64,000 nucleotides of DNA from CBDHFQ01 sp965262565 (GTDB lineage: Bacteria > Bacteroidota > Bacteroidia > J057). Position numbers and translations under genes: made by a program. A model generated the notes under the pieces. That model ran no database searches and was not told where the DNA came from. It saw only the letters and a list, made by a program, of their open reading frames with translations. Below are positions 54,578 through 63,905 of this stretch, in pieces (the stretch's first letter is position 1; every line of letters begins with the position of its first letter). The stretch is from the NCBI GenBank assembly GCA_965262565.1, contig CBDHFQ010000007.1, positions 372,001 through 436,000 of the forward strand, given 5' to 3'.

Positions 54578-55231
54578 CTATTTTCCTTTACCTATTAATA
54601 GTTGTACAAGATCATCTACCGTTTCATGAGGTACCTGCTCATGTAAATGCGTATGAAAGTCGTTGAGATCCCTGAATACATTGATTAGCCTATGCATATC
54701 CTGTACGGCAGTGTCTCCCATCAACAGAATGGCCACCTTCTCCGCTTGTTGATTCGCTGCAGCTAGCACTTCCTCTCCAAGCTGAGTTAGTTGGACTCTA
54801 CGAATCCGGCGATCCTTCTCATCTAATTTTTCGGATAACAAACCATCTCTTACCAATCGCTTTATAATTTCAAAGGCAGTGCTCTTCTCATTGACCAGTA
54901 ATTCAGCTAAGTATTTTTTTGTAGGATTTTGTTGTCGCTTGACTTCCTGTAAAATAGTAAAATCTTCAAACTGGAGGATCGGCAAGTCTTTAAAGGCCAG
55001 CTTACCCCATAATTCACTGAAATTGGCCAATCTCCCAAATAAATAGCCAATCTCCATCCGCATGTCAACTGGCGATTGTCTGATTTCCTCATCTTCTCCC
55101 TGGGATGATTCGGTGCCCACCACCTTCCGATAAAGCCAACTGGCAAAATCTTTGATGCTATGATTAGATCTAAGTCGCGCATATTCAATCCACCTACCTA
55201 TTAATACATGAATCATCTCTCCTTCACCCAT
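54578..55231 (-). CDS. MarR-family transcriptional regulator
   Basis: The 217-residue protein has a MarR winged helix in its second half: LQFEDFTILQEVKRQQNPTK, ELLVNEKSTAFEIIKRLVRD and the wing EKLDEKDRRIRRVQLTQLGE. About 75 extra N-terminal residues precede it, longer than the usual 140-150 residue MarR protein. The start at ATG 55231 is divergent from the NAD(P)-binding protein at 55331, a common arrangement in which MarR controls its neighbour. I saw no convincing dyad in the 99-bp gap. Confidence 0.88.
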   Translation of the reverse strand: MGEGEMIHVLIGRWIEYARLRSNHSIKDFASWLYRKVVGTESSQGEDEEIRQSPVDMRMEIGYLFGRLANFSELWGKLAFKDLPILQFEDFTILQEVKRQQNPTKKYLAELLVNEKSTAFEIIKRLVRDGLLSEKLDEKDRRIRRVQLTQLGEEVLAAANQQAEKVAILLMGDTAVQDMHRLINVFRDLNDFHTHLHEQVPHETVDDLVQLLIGKGK

Positions 55232-55330
55232 AATTAATATATTTTTGTATTTATTTAAAAACGATATTGTAGTAAATTCGTTGGAATGATTGTATTCAAA
55301 TTGTTCTCATTTATACATAGGCTAGAATTT

Positions 55331-55972
55331 ATGAATAAAATTTGTGTATTTGGTGCCAATGGGCAAACAGGCCAGGAAATTCTGCGTCAGGCACTCGACC
55401 TTCAAATTCCGATTCGAGCTGCTGTCAGAAATAGAGATTCCTTACCTATATATAAGAATAAGATTGAGATCTGCGAATATTCATTCCACGATCCATTAAG
55501 TATAGAAGCAGCTATAGCTGGATGTGAAATAGTGATTTGTACCATAGGCTCCGGAAGTTTATCCAAGGCGATGAAACCCATTAACGTATATAGTAATGCA
55601 GCAAGGTCTATTAGTGAAGCAATGAAGCGCTTGGAAGTACATAGATTAATTATGATTAGCTCTGGAGGCGTGGAATACGATGCCAAAGCTCCATGGTATT
55701 ATCGATATCTACTAAGACCGATGCTCATTAACACATATATGGACATGATGAAAATGGAAACCATCATTGAAGAGCAAAATGACACTATCCACTGGACAAT
55801 TGTGCGACCTACTTACCTGTCAGATGGTCCTTCTAAAGACTATCTGGTAAAAAATCGAAAGGTGGAAGAAGGTAACTTCAAGATCTTTAGGGTGGATTTG
55901 GCAACATTTATCGTCAATGAAAGCCAACAACACAACTGGGTACATATGTATCCCACTCTAGGATACAAATAA
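55331..55972 (+). CDS. NAD(P)-binding NmrA/SDR-like protein
   Basis: From ATG 55331 (an earlier in-frame ATG at 55286 would add 15 residues before the Rossmann fold) the protein has 213 residues. It opens with KICVFGANGQTGQEILRQAL, the cofactor motif of atypical SDR/NmrA-like proteins, with MISSGGVEYDAKAPWYYRYL and WTIVRPTYLSDGPSKDYLV later. It is cytoplasmic. Family members act as NAD(P)H-dependent reductases or redox sensors. Divergent placement from a MarR regulator suggests stress- or ligand-inducible expression. Confidence 0.88.
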   Translation: MNKICVFGANGQTGQEILRQALDLQIPIRAAVRNRDSLPIYKNKIEICEYSFHDPLSIEAAIAGCEIVICTIGSGSLSKAMKPINVYSNAARSISEAMKRLEVHRLIMISSGGVEYDAKAPWYYRYLLRPMLINTYMDMMKMETIIEEQNDTIHWTIVRPTYLSDGPSKDYLVKNRKVEEGNFKIFRVDLATFIVNESQQHNWVHMYPTLGYK

Positions 55973-55993
55973 TTCATCTAACAATGATATATT

Positions 55994-56479
55994 ATGAAAA
56001 TCTTACGTTCAATTATGTTCATCTTTGCCTTCACTATATTTTCCAGTCTGGCAGCCTTTTCACACACAGAATTTGACATGGATGTTAGGAAGGCGAATCC
56101 ACCAACAGAAAATATTGGAAATATCACTGTAGATATTCCCGATATCAAAGAAAAAAAAGGAACAATAAGAATTTTTCTGTTTGATAGTGAAAAGGGATTC
56201 TCAAATAATCCCAAAATTGCATTTAGAGAAGTAAAACTTACTTCTTTTGGTCAGAGTGCATCCTATACGTTTAAAGATATTCCGTTTGGAGAATACGTCG
56301 TTGCTGTCTTTCAGGATCTAGATGAAGATGACAAACTGGATAAGAATTTCATCGGTATTCCTGTGGAACCTATCGCTATGTCCAATATGAATAAAATGGC
56401 TATTCCTTCATATAAGAAATCGACCATATTATTAAAACAAGAAGTGTTAAAGCTCACCCTTACCTTTATCAATGGTTAG
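55994..56479 (+). CDS. DUF2141 domain secreted protein
   Basis: The 161-residue product has a signal peptide (residues 1-22, ending AAFSH). The core GTIRIFLFDSEKGFSN, SYTFKDIPFGEYVVAVFQD, LDEDDKLDKNFIGIPVEPI is the DUF2141 pattern with its DxDxDxxLD calcium-like loop. The domain is a secreted beta sandwich of unknown role. It starts 21 bp after the NAD(P)-binding gene and may share its transcript. Confidence 0.88.
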   Translation: MKILRSIMFIFAFTIFSSLAAFSHTEFDMDVRKANPPTENIGNITVDIPDIKEKKGTIRIFLFDSEKGFSNNPKIAFREVKLTSFGQSASYTFKDIPFGEYVVAVFQDLDEDDKLDKNFIGIPVEPIAMSNMNKMAIPSYKKSTILLKQEVLKLTLTFING

Positions 56480-56594
56480 ATGAAGCTTCACCACTCATCG
56501 GGCCGAGAAATTAACCTAACTGAGAATGGACGCTAGCAAGTAGGTCTGCCGGAACGATGGTAATTACGATTTAAAGAACCACTGTCTGGCTTAA

Positions 56595-57035
56595 TTAAGG
56601 ATTTGTCCAATAATCCACCACAAATACCTTTTCCAGATGTGGTTGTAAACTCTCTACAAACGCCTGATGCTGTGGATGAGGGGCATATATAGAATCCCTA
56701 TCTTCTTCAGAAGCAAAGGTCAGCATATAACAATGCGTAAAGTCTTGGTCCAATCCCTCAGGGCTATTGTTGATTCCCCATTCAAAATCTTTGACAACGG
56801 GAATAGCTTCAGGCAATGCAATAAAAGCATCATTTAACTTTTTAACATCTTCTTCACTTGCTCCATCTTTAAATTTAAAAATGACCACATGGCGCAACAA
56901 ACTTTCTTCCTCCTTAGAATCATTGATTATTTCTTCTTGCATCCCTCTAGTTTGTGTACTGGCTTGCTGACAAGAAAAGAAGACCGAGCCTACAATAAAA
57001 AAGGCAAATAGGATTGTTTTGGGTTGAAGAGTCAT
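56595..57035 (-). CDS. Dabb (stress-responsive alpha/beta barrel) domain lipoprotein
   Basis: The 146-residue product has a lipoprotein signal (FFSC, Cys22) and a Dabb domain from about residue 47: LLRHVVIFKFKDGASEEDV, KDFEWGINNSPEGLDQ, HCYMLTFASEEDRDSIYAPH and HPQHQAFVESLQP. Dabb domains are small dimeric ferredoxin-like barrels; the lipid-anchored form is frequent in Bacteroidota, with unknown substrate. It converges on the DUF2141 gene. Confidence 0.88.
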   Translation of the reverse strand: MTLQPKTILFAFFIVGSVFFSCQQASTQTRGMQEEIINDSKEEESLLRHVVIFKFKDGASEEDVKKLNDAFIALPEAIPVVKDFEWGINNSPEGLDQDFTHCYMLTFASEEDRDSIYAPHPQHQAFVESLQPHLEKVFVVDYWTNP

Positions 57036-57157
57036 GGAATTTTACTTTTGGCCTAAACTATTAAAAATGCAAAGTACTTCCCAGCATTAGGTCTTGTTTT
57101 AAAAGTAATTCCGAGCTTTTTGATAAAATGTAGCGATACAAGGTATTAATTAAGAAA

Positions 57158-57188
57158 ACCTCGCAATGCCAATGATAGGTTGCGAGGT
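57158..57188 (-). terminator. Hairpin terminator downstream of the DUF6623-like gene
   Basis: ACCTCGCAA (57158-57166) and TTGCGAGGT (57180-57188) form a perfect 9-bp stem with a 13-nt loop. Read on the minus strand it is followed by TTTTCTTAATT, fitting Rho-independent termination of the gene ending at 57305. The plus-strand side also has ATTTTATT. Confidence 0.7.
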
Positions 57189-57304
57189 ATTTTATTGATT
57201 GTGTGTTTATTGGCAAGCCATTAGTAACACCCTTCTTAGCATACTAAAGCTTTACCCTGGCTGCATTTCAGACCAAATCGTTAGTATCTTTGTTGAAGAA
57301 ACGA

Positions 57305-57901
57305 TTACTTAAGAAAATCAGCACCAGCAGCAATGAACCACATATTACGGTTATTTCTAAGGAATTGTACCCCAATAGAAATGCCGACTCCCCAAAAAAT
57401 TTGTGGATCATTCGGAACACCAAAGCGCCTAAGGCCATGAGAACCAGTAAGATTTACATTGTCATGAGAAGCAATTTTAATATTCCCATCGTAAACATGA
57501 ATGTGGCGAACGATAGATTCAACAGATTGAGTAGTAAATCTAAGTAAAACTGAATCAAGCTTATATCTCACACCTTCTACAATTACCGGTGTTGGAATAG
57601 CAAAGTGAAACCAATTAGTCGTTTCTGCTTTACCGTTAAGCTGAGTACCAAATCCTTGGCGGTACATCCAATTCAAACGATCTGGGCGTTCGATATGAAT
57701 ATCACTACCATGGACCCAACTTGCATAAGCAAGACCTGAAGCAGGGGCCATCTCGACTTCAGTACTTTGAAGTTCAGACATCATCCCAGTGAGAATAACA
57801 TCATCCGTCATAAGCGCTTCAGCTTGAGTAAAGCCATTGGTTCCGTTTGATTCATCAACTCCAATGGGAGTACCTACGGTTACTGGATTTTCTAAATTCA
57901 T
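57305..57901 (-). CDS. DUF6623-like protein, unknown function
   Basis: The 198-residue protein has no signal peptide. Its C-terminal two thirds (ASWVHGSDIHIERPDRL, QGFGTQLNGKAETTNWFHFA, IPTPVIVEGVRYKLDSVLLR, IFWGVGISIGVQF) match the DUF6623 pattern as I remember it, a beta-sandwich-like domain of unknown function. The first 60 residues are Gly/Thr-rich and probably disordered. It is preceded by an AT-rich leader and followed by a clear terminator, so it is a single-gene transcript. Confidence 0.72.
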   Translation of the reverse strand: MNLENPVTVGTPIGVDESNGTNGFTQAEALMTDDVILTGMMSELQSTEVEMAPASGLAYASWVHGSDIHIERPDRLNWMYRQGFGTQLNGKAETTNWFHFAIPTPVIVEGVRYKLDSVLLRFTTQSVESIVRHIHVYDGNIKIASHDNVNLTGSHGLRRFGVPNDPQIFWGVGISIGVQFLRNNRNMWFIAAGADFLK

Positions 57902-58386
57902 AAAATAAAATGGTTAGTGTAATTGAAATGAGTTGTTAAATAAGTTAAGTTGTTATAAAGGATGATACATTTTTTATATAAAAAACTGATAATGATCAAA
58001 TTAATAATTCTAAATTAATCCCTTCATGTAGAAGATTGTGCTTTTCGGACCTCGTGTAAACCTCGGTATCATACAGCCTAATTACGGATCAGTGATTACG
58101 TATTTATTCTTAATATGAAAATAACAAAACTTAAAATCTATGAATCTATGAAACAATTATATATAGCAAACATGATAGGGAGGTGATCAAATCATTAACA
58201 AAAATTGAAAATAAAAAAGTATACATCTTCCTTTAAAATATAAGCTTATAGACATGGTCATCTGCCAACTTTTTGAGTTACTTTTCAACAAATTCATCAT
58301 CAGGCATATGTTGGCTCAGATATTCTTTGACATTTGTGTTCAATCTTCCCCCTGGATTCCTTATCTTTTGATAAACTACACTACAC
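57902..58386. other. Divergent intergenic region, no gene seen
   Basis: These 485 bases lie between the divergent DUF6623-like and lactone-oxidase genes and must hold both promoters. The sequence is AT-rich, especially 57950-58020 and 58120-58240. I see no supported open frame, hairpin or RNA gene. Confidence 0.5.
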
Positions 58387-59682
58387 ATGAAAAATTGGTC
58401 AGGATATCTACAGTGGCAGCCTGAACAGATCTTTCGCCCTACTAGCATCGAAGAGATTTCCCTCATTATCCAGCAGGCGGTGAGCCAAAAGAAAAAGGTA
58501 CGCCTCATTGGTACAGGTCATTCATTTACTCCTTTATCCAAGACCGATGAATTTCTCGTGTCATTAGACGATTACCAAGGCATCGTCCACATTGACCCAA
58601 CTACTCAACAAGCCACAGTTAAAGCGGGAACGAAATTACATACCCTTAATAAGCTCCTACATGAACAAGGGCTGGCATTGGAAAATTTAGGGGATATTGA
58701 TGTACAGAGCATTGCAGGTGCTATCAGTACAGGAACTCATGGAACGGGAACCGCATTTGGTAATTTATGTACTCAGGTTAGAAAAATTACCTTTATCAAT
58801 GGATTAGGAGAGCTTATTAGCTGCGCTGTAGATGATCAACCCGATTTATTTAAGGCGGTCGTATTATCTATGGGACTATTTGGGGTGCTAACAGAAATCA
58901 CCTTGCAGTGTGTTCCTTCCTACCATCTGGAGCTTAACGTTCAAAAGAGAAGGATAGATGAGGTAATAGCTTCCTATCAAGAATATAACGCCCGAAACAG
59001 ACATTTTGAGTTTTATTGGTTTCCGAATACTCCTTATGTGATGACGAAAGAATTGAATCTTTCGAACGCTCCAGCTAGTTCAGGATCATTCAAAGAGTAT
59101 CTGCAAGAAGTGTTGTTAGAGAATTATGCGCTAAAAGCCGTTTGTGAATTATCGTACAGAATTCCCTCATTAACTCATAGAATCAGCAGATTTGCTGCAT
59201 CCACTATAGACGATTTCAGGAAGGTTAAAAGAAGTTTCGAGGTTTTTTCGACCACCAGAATCGTGAGATTCAACGAAATGGAATACAACGTTCCCATTGA
59301 AGCATATACTGACGTTAAGAAAGAGATGATCTCCTGGATCAATACCCATAATCTCGACGTGATGTTTCCCATAGAAAATAGATTTGTCAAAGGGGATGAT
59401 ATTTACCTCAGCCCAGCCTACCTAAGAGATTCAGCTTATATCGCCGTTCATACCTACAACAAAAAGAAGTTTCACAACTATTTCGCTGCGATAGAAGCCA
59501 TTTTCAAAGCGTATGAAGGGCGACCGCATTGGGGGAAAATTCACACCAGAACAGCCGAGGAATTTGCCCGCTTATATCCAAAGTTTGACGATTTTAGTTT
59601 GCTGAGAGATCAACACGACCCGGAGCAACTATTTATGAGTCCATATATGGAAACTATTATCGGTAAGTCTTTGGTACACTAA
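58387..59682 (+). CDS. FAD-linked D-arabinono-1,4-lactone oxidase-type enzyme
   Basis: The 431-residue protein starts with the FAD_binding_4 domain (VRLIGTGHSFTPL with H45, the position of covalent flavin attachment in the family; AGAISTGTHGTGTAFGN). It ends with the ALO domain, including HWGKIHTRTAEEFARLYP and DQHDPEQLFMSPYM. It oxidises an aldono-lactone or polyol with oxygen or another acceptor; the exact substrate is unproved. The adjacent PLP-enzyme gene, 1 bp later, is a frequent genomic companion of this type of oxidase in Bacteroidota. Confidence 0.9.
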   Translation: MKNWSGYLQWQPEQIFRPTSIEEISLIIQQAVSQKKKVRLIGTGHSFTPLSKTDEFLVSLDDYQGIVHIDPTTQQATVKAGTKLHTLNKLLHEQGLALENLGDIDVQSIAGAISTGTHGTGTAFGNLCTQVRKITFINGLGELISCAVDDQPDLFKAVVLSMGLFGVLTEITLQCVPSYHLELNVQKRRIDEVIASYQEYNARNRHFEFYWFPNTPYVMTKELNLSNAPASSGSFKEYLQEVLLENYALKAVCELSYRIPSLTHRISRFAASTIDDFRKVKRSFEVFSTTRIVRFNEMEYNVPIEAYTDVKKEMISWINTHNLDVMFPIENRFVKGDDIYLSPAYLRDSAYIAVHTYNKKKFHNYFAAIEAIFKAYEGRPHWGKIHTRTAEEFARLYPKFDDFSLLRDQHDPEQLFMSPYMETIIGKSLVH

Positions 59683-59683
59683 C

Positions 59684-60871
59684 ATGAGAGATTATCTATA
59701 TTACAAGGAAAGACTTGGTGGATTGACCTTCCCCTATGCCGTCCTGGACCTCGATCTGCTTAGAAAAAATATCGACATCAACCTTAAACGAGCTGCCAAT
59801 AAACAGATCAGAGTTGCCTCTAAATCATTAAGATGTGTGGAGGTTATGAACATCATATTGGCACATCATTCTCAGTTTCAAGGGATCATGACTTACCACG
59901 GCAAGGAGGCACTACATTTAGCTCAACAAGGCTTCGATGACCTATTAATGGGATATCCTATTGTAGACCGGCAACTGTTAGAAGCGATAGGACAGCTTAT
60001 GTTAAAGGGTAAACACATCTACTTTATGGTAGACGCTAAAGAACATGTGGACCTAATTAATGACGCAGGAAAAAAGCTACGCACACCACTCCCAATTTGT
60101 ATTGACATAGATCTGTCAGACGATTATCCCGGACTTCGATTTGGCGTGTGGCGTTCCAGTATTTCGAATATAAAAGACCTGGAACTTCTCTTAACGCATA
60201 TCAAGCGGTTAGATTATGTCCGATTAGAAGGCATCATGGGATATGAAGCTCAAATTGCGGGTGTAGGGGATCAGGTATCAGGCGCTGGAATCAAAAATAA
60301 TATCGTACGCTCCCTTAAAAAGCGCTCTATTAGTAAATTAAAGGAAAAGAGAAGGTTAGCAGTTGAGTTAATTCGTGCCAATGGGTTTCACCTGAAATTT
60401 GTCAATGGTGGAGGAACCGGTAGTGTAGAATCAACGATAACAGAAGAAGTGGTGAGTGAAGTAACCATAGGCTCAGGCTTTTATTGCTCCCATTTATTTG
60501 ATGATTATACCAACTTTGACTTACATCCAGCCTTATTTTATGCGGTTCAAATCGTCAGAAAACCCACCGATAATATTTTCACTTGTCATGGAGGCGGATT
60601 TATTGCTTCAGGAGCGGTAGAACACACAAAAGCACCAGAAATTCATTTACCTAAGTTCGGCCAATTGGATAAATTAGAAGGAGCAGGAGAGGTCCAAACT
60701 CCCATCAGATTTAAACAACTTACGGTGGATTTGGACATAGGAGATCCTATTTTCCTCAGACATGCTAAAGCTGGGGAATTATGTGAGCGCTTCGACCAAT
60801 TATATTTGCTGGAAGGAGGCAAGCTCCAAACGGCTACTACTTATCGGGGGGATGGGCTTAATTTTGGATAA
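59684..60871 (+). CDS. Fold-type III PLP enzyme (amino acid deaminase/D-threonine aldolase-like)
   Basis: The 395-residue protein opens with an alanine-racemase-like barrel: FPYAVLDLDLLRKNI, then QIRVASKSLRC with K47 as the likely PLP Schiff-base lysine, CIDIDLSDDYPGLRFGVWR and FVNGGGTGSVE. The C-terminal D-threonine-aldolase-like domain has FTCHGGGFIASG and GDPIFLRHAKAGELCERFD, with His and Cys that bind metal in the family. It starts 1 bp after the lactone oxidase stop, so the two form one operon. The reaction is probably a retro-aldol or deamination of a D-amino acid. Confidence 0.88.
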   Translation: MRDYLYYKERLGGLTFPYAVLDLDLLRKNIDINLKRAANKQIRVASKSLRCVEVMNIILAHHSQFQGIMTYHGKEALHLAQQGFDDLLMGYPIVDRQLLEAIGQLMLKGKHIYFMVDAKEHVDLINDAGKKLRTPLPICIDIDLSDDYPGLRFGVWRSSISNIKDLELLLTHIKRLDYVRLEGIMGYEAQIAGVGDQVSGAGIKNNIVRSLKKRSISKLKEKRRLAVELIRANGFHLKFVNGGGTGSVESTITEEVVSEVTIGSGFYCSHLFDDYTNFDLHPALFYAVQIVRKPTDNIFTCHGGGFIASGAVEHTKAPEIHLPKFGQLDKLEGAGEVQTPIRFKQLTVDLDIGDPIFLRHAKAGELCERFDQLYLLEGGKLQTATTYRGDGLNFG

Positions 60872-61170
60872 AATGGAGACCAGTGCTTACATTCAATATA
60901 TTATATTAATGTAATTCAAGAATAGCTAGCGGATAAAGAGGCTGGTATATTGTAATTAAAGTTCAAAACCAATCATCCATTTCTTACCCTCAAGCCGAAA
61001 ATATTACCCCTAATCTCTTTGTGCTAAAAATAGAAAGCTACTGGAAAATATTTACATGGATAGATCCAGGAAGGGATTAACTCATACCAATAAACTTACG
61101 TAAGAAGCGCTATGAACATCGTTAATTCAATAGAGAATAAGTCATTGGGCCTAGATTAAAAATATGTAAA
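60872..61170. other. Intergenic region, weak hairpin only
   Basis: TTACATT (60887-60893) and AATGTAA (60908-60914) form a 7-bp inverted repeat just after the PLP-enzyme gene and may act as a weak terminator. Nothing else is recognised before the MscS gene. Confidence 0.4.
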
Positions 61171-62049
61171 ATGGAATATCAATTTTTCGGGACGGTATTT
61201 ATCATTATAGTTCTGACCGTTCTTACAGTCCAGTTGGCCCTAAGTCGATGGCTCAGAAGACGGGAGGCATACATTAACGATATACAAAAAGTTAATCCTG
61301 TGTTAACTCAAAGTCCTCTCCAGCATCCTAAACAGAACTTCAGAAAACGGGCTAAAAGAGGGCTTAAGAAGCGATTTTCGATTTTTACTCGTCTTTTTTA
61401 TGTATTACTTATATTATTAGCAGCGGCTGTCATTATTATTCCCTACATTGACAAGTTTCCTCAGGCGATTGTATCTATCATTATTACCTCCTCTGCGATC
61501 ATTATAGGTATAGCAGGAAAACCAATTGTAGAAAACTTTCTATCAGGCATAGTCATTACATTTTCTAAAAAAATCAATATAGGAGATACGGTATTAATTG
61601 ATGACCATTATGGAACAATAGAAGATATTACGTCAACCAGTACAGTAATAAAGCTTTGGGATTGGCGTAGATTGATCATTCCTAATACACAAATGCTTAC
61701 TCAAAGATTGATAAGTTATACCCTCTTCGACAGTTGGCACTGGAGTCACGTAGAATTCACAGTAGAACCAAGTGCCAATTTAAAGATCGTAAAAAAGGTT
61801 TCTTTGGATATAGCTAAGCACAACAGATTTGCGGAAGCAATAGAAGAGCCCTCCTTTTGGGTGATGGAAACTCATAGAGAGTATGTGAAATGCTGGGTTG
61901 CGGTATGGACCAATTCTCCCGCCAGGTCATGGGAATTAAGAAGTGAGATATTAAGCGAAATTATCATCAGTCTTTCAGAATTAGGGATACATACACATGC
62001 CAATAACCTAAATATTATTAATGAGGGCTATTTGGAGAACAAGAGATAA
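61171..62049 (+). CDS. MscS-family mechanosensitive ion channel
   Basis: The 292-residue protein has N-terminal membrane helices at about 5-27, 70-92 and 96-125, the last being the pore-lining helix (IIIGIAGKPIVENFLSGIVI). The cytoplasmic beta domain follows (INIGDTVLIDDHYGTIEDIT, WDWRRLIIPNTQML) and then an alpha/beta cage. It releases solutes on hypo-osmotic shock from the inner membrane. It appears to be transcribed alone. Confidence 0.92.
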   Translation: MEYQFFGTVFIIIVLTVLTVQLALSRWLRRREAYINDIQKVNPVLTQSPLQHPKQNFRKRAKRGLKKRFSIFTRLFYVLLILLAAAVIIIPYIDKFPQAIVSIIITSSAIIIGIAGKPIVENFLSGIVITFSKKINIGDTVLIDDHYGTIEDITSTSTVIKLWDWRRLIIPNTQMLTQRLISYTLFDSWHWSHVEFTVEPSANLKIVKKVSLDIAKHNRFAEAIEEPSFWVMETHREYVKCWVAVWTNSPARSWELRSEILSEIIISLSELGIHTHANNLNIINEGYLENKR

Positions 62050-62136
62050 TATGGATATCATTTGTTTCTTGTTCCCATCAAAGGTTGAACACATTTGAGT
62101 AATTTTCCCATCATTGCTCTTTATTAACTATTGAAT

Positions 62137-62643
62137 ATGATACTAATGGATAGATTAAACATCTTCATTAAACCTAAAATATGTTGGTTGTGTCTATGGG
62201 CCCTTTTCTTCTTGCCGATCTTATCTTGTTCTGTTACCGCCCCCTTAGAACAAGCCTCATGGCTCATTGGCACCTGGAAAAGAAATACCTCAAAAGGGAT
62301 TGTATACGAACGTTGGATACAAAAAAGCGCTGATGAGTTCTACGGATTGAGTTATTCCATTAAAGAAAATGATACAATCATCTTCGAAACTATCAGTATC
62401 GTTCAGGATAACGATCGGCTTACCTATATTCCCCGCGTTCCCGATCAGAATGAAGGACGGCCCATCCATTTTCATCAAAGCATCATAAATAATAGAGAAA
62501 TGGTCTTTGAAAATCCTGATCACGATTTCCCGCAGCGAATTTCCTACACCCTCATCAAACAAGACTCGTTAATAGCTGTAGTTTCTGGAGAACAACATGG
62601 AACTATAACAGAACGCTCTTTCCCTATGAAGCGAATGAAATAA
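62137..62643 (+). CDS. DUF6265-domain lipoprotein
   Basis: ATG codons at 62137 and 62146 are plausible starts; the longer frame begins with TTG. The signal has lipobox ILSC, giving a lipoprotein of about 130 mature residues. The core ASWLIGTWKRN, VYERWIQKSADEFYGLSYSI, DRLTYIPRVPDQNEG and VFENPDHDFPQRISYTLI is the DUF6265 pattern, a small lipocalin-like barrel of unknown ligand. Confidence 0.85.
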   Translation: MILMDRLNIFIKPKICWLCLWALFFLPILSCSVTAPLEQASWLIGTWKRNTSKGIVYERWIQKSADEFYGLSYSIKENDTIIFETISIVQDNDRLTYIPRVPDQNEGRPIHFHQSIINNREMVFENPDHDFPQRISYTLIKQDSLIAVVSGEQHGTITERSFPMKRMK

Positions 62644-62770
62644 AAAATACACATTTCCTATCTATATGCAACCGAGTAATAAATAATTTACTCTCCCATA
62701 TATAGAGCATTTTTATCAACTTGTTAAGTACATCGTTTTCATTCACTTGCTAAACAACAGGTATATCGAA

Positions 62771-63847
62771 ATGAATATCTACCACCTTTCCATATTCTTT
62801 ATAGCTGCCATATTTATCTCCTGCAAAACGGAAAAAACCACATATATCTGTCCTCCATGTAATCAATCTTGTGATGACCTGACATTTACACATCCAGGAA
62901 CATGTCCTCATTGTCATATGAAATTATTGGACCAACGACTATTTATGGTTGATGATGTAAATATAGTAGAAGGTTCAGGCTTTTTTATCATGCAAGGGGG
63001 AGTAGGTCGTAAGGATAACTCCATCACTGTCTATTACTATAGGCCCTCTTCATTTACAGCCCACTCAAAAATCCTGTGGGTGATTCCTGGGGCTGGAAGG
63101 AATGCGGATAGTTATAGGGATGCATGGATAGAAGAGGCTGAGAAATTCAATCTATTGATCTTATCCCCCATGTATCCGGAAAGAAAGTATAGCTTTGAAG
63201 ATTATCACCTTGGGGGATTAATCGCTCACTCTAATTTGAGAGAAAGTATCACTCCCATATCAGGGACTCATATGGTACGACTTGACGAAGAGAACTTCCA
63301 TTTTGAAATCAACGAACAGTCAGCACAATGGATTTTCGAGGACTTTGACAGGATATTTGATACAGTAGTTAACAACCTCAGCTCCAACCAATCTACTTAT
63401 GATATATTCGGCCATTCTGCGGGAGGACATATATTGCATAGAATGGCCCTTTTCCATCACACCTCCAAAGCAGATCGAATTATGGCTGCTAATCCCAGTT
63501 TCTATACTTTACCCAGTTTTGAAGAAGCTTTTCCTTTTGGCCTGAAAGATGCCCCTATAGATTCAGCCGCACTCATCCAGGCCTTTCGCAAAAAACTTGT
63601 GCTATTGTTGGGAGAAGAGGATAATGAAAAGGAAACCAATGGTACCTTCCTTCGATCCAGCAGTGCCGACAAACAAGGATTACATCGATTAGCAAGGGGA
63701 AGGTTTTTCTTCGATATGGCACAAACTACTGCCGAACAACTTAAAGCCGAATACCATTGGAAATTGCACATAGTTCCAGAGGTGGGGCATGATCACAGAA
63801 AAATGGGAGATGCAGCAGCAAGATATTTGTATGGGAATTCCCAATAA
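62771..63847 (+). CDS. Lipoprotein with N-terminal metal-binding motif and esterase-type alpha/beta hydrolase
   Basis: From ATG 62771 the product has 358 residues (the longer frame starts at TTG). The lipobox is FISC. It is followed by YICPPCNQSCDD and GTCPHCHMKLLD, a Cys-rich module resembling the heavy-metal-binding CPxC...PGxCPxCxM motif of copper-related proteins. The rest is an alpha/beta hydrolase: WVIPGAGRNADSYRDAWIEE, nucleophile elbow IFGHSAGGHILHRM and late VPEVGHDHRKMGD with the catalytic His, as in esterases and polyhydroxybutyrate-depolymerase-like enzymes. It is probably periplasmic or surface-exposed; the substrate is unknown. Confidence 0.82.
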   Translation: MNIYHLSIFFIAAIFISCKTEKTTYICPPCNQSCDDLTFTHPGTCPHCHMKLLDQRLFMVDDVNIVEGSGFFIMQGGVGRKDNSITVYYYRPSSFTAHSKILWVIPGAGRNADSYRDAWIEEAEKFNLLILSPMYPERKYSFEDYHLGGLIAHSNLRESITPISGTHMVRLDEENFHFEINEQSAQWIFEDFDRIFDTVVNNLSSNQSTYDIFGHSAGGHILHRMALFHHTSKADRIMAANPSFYTLPSFEEAFPFGLKDAPIDSAALIQAFRKKLVLLLGEEDNEKETNGTFLRSSSADKQGLHRLARGRFFFDMAQTTAEQLKAEYHWKLHIVPEVGHDHRKMGDAAARYLYGNSQ

Positions 63848-63905
63848 TATAAAATGGGGAATGGCTAATTTTACCATCGCTACGTTCAAGCCCCAAATTA
63901 AGCTC

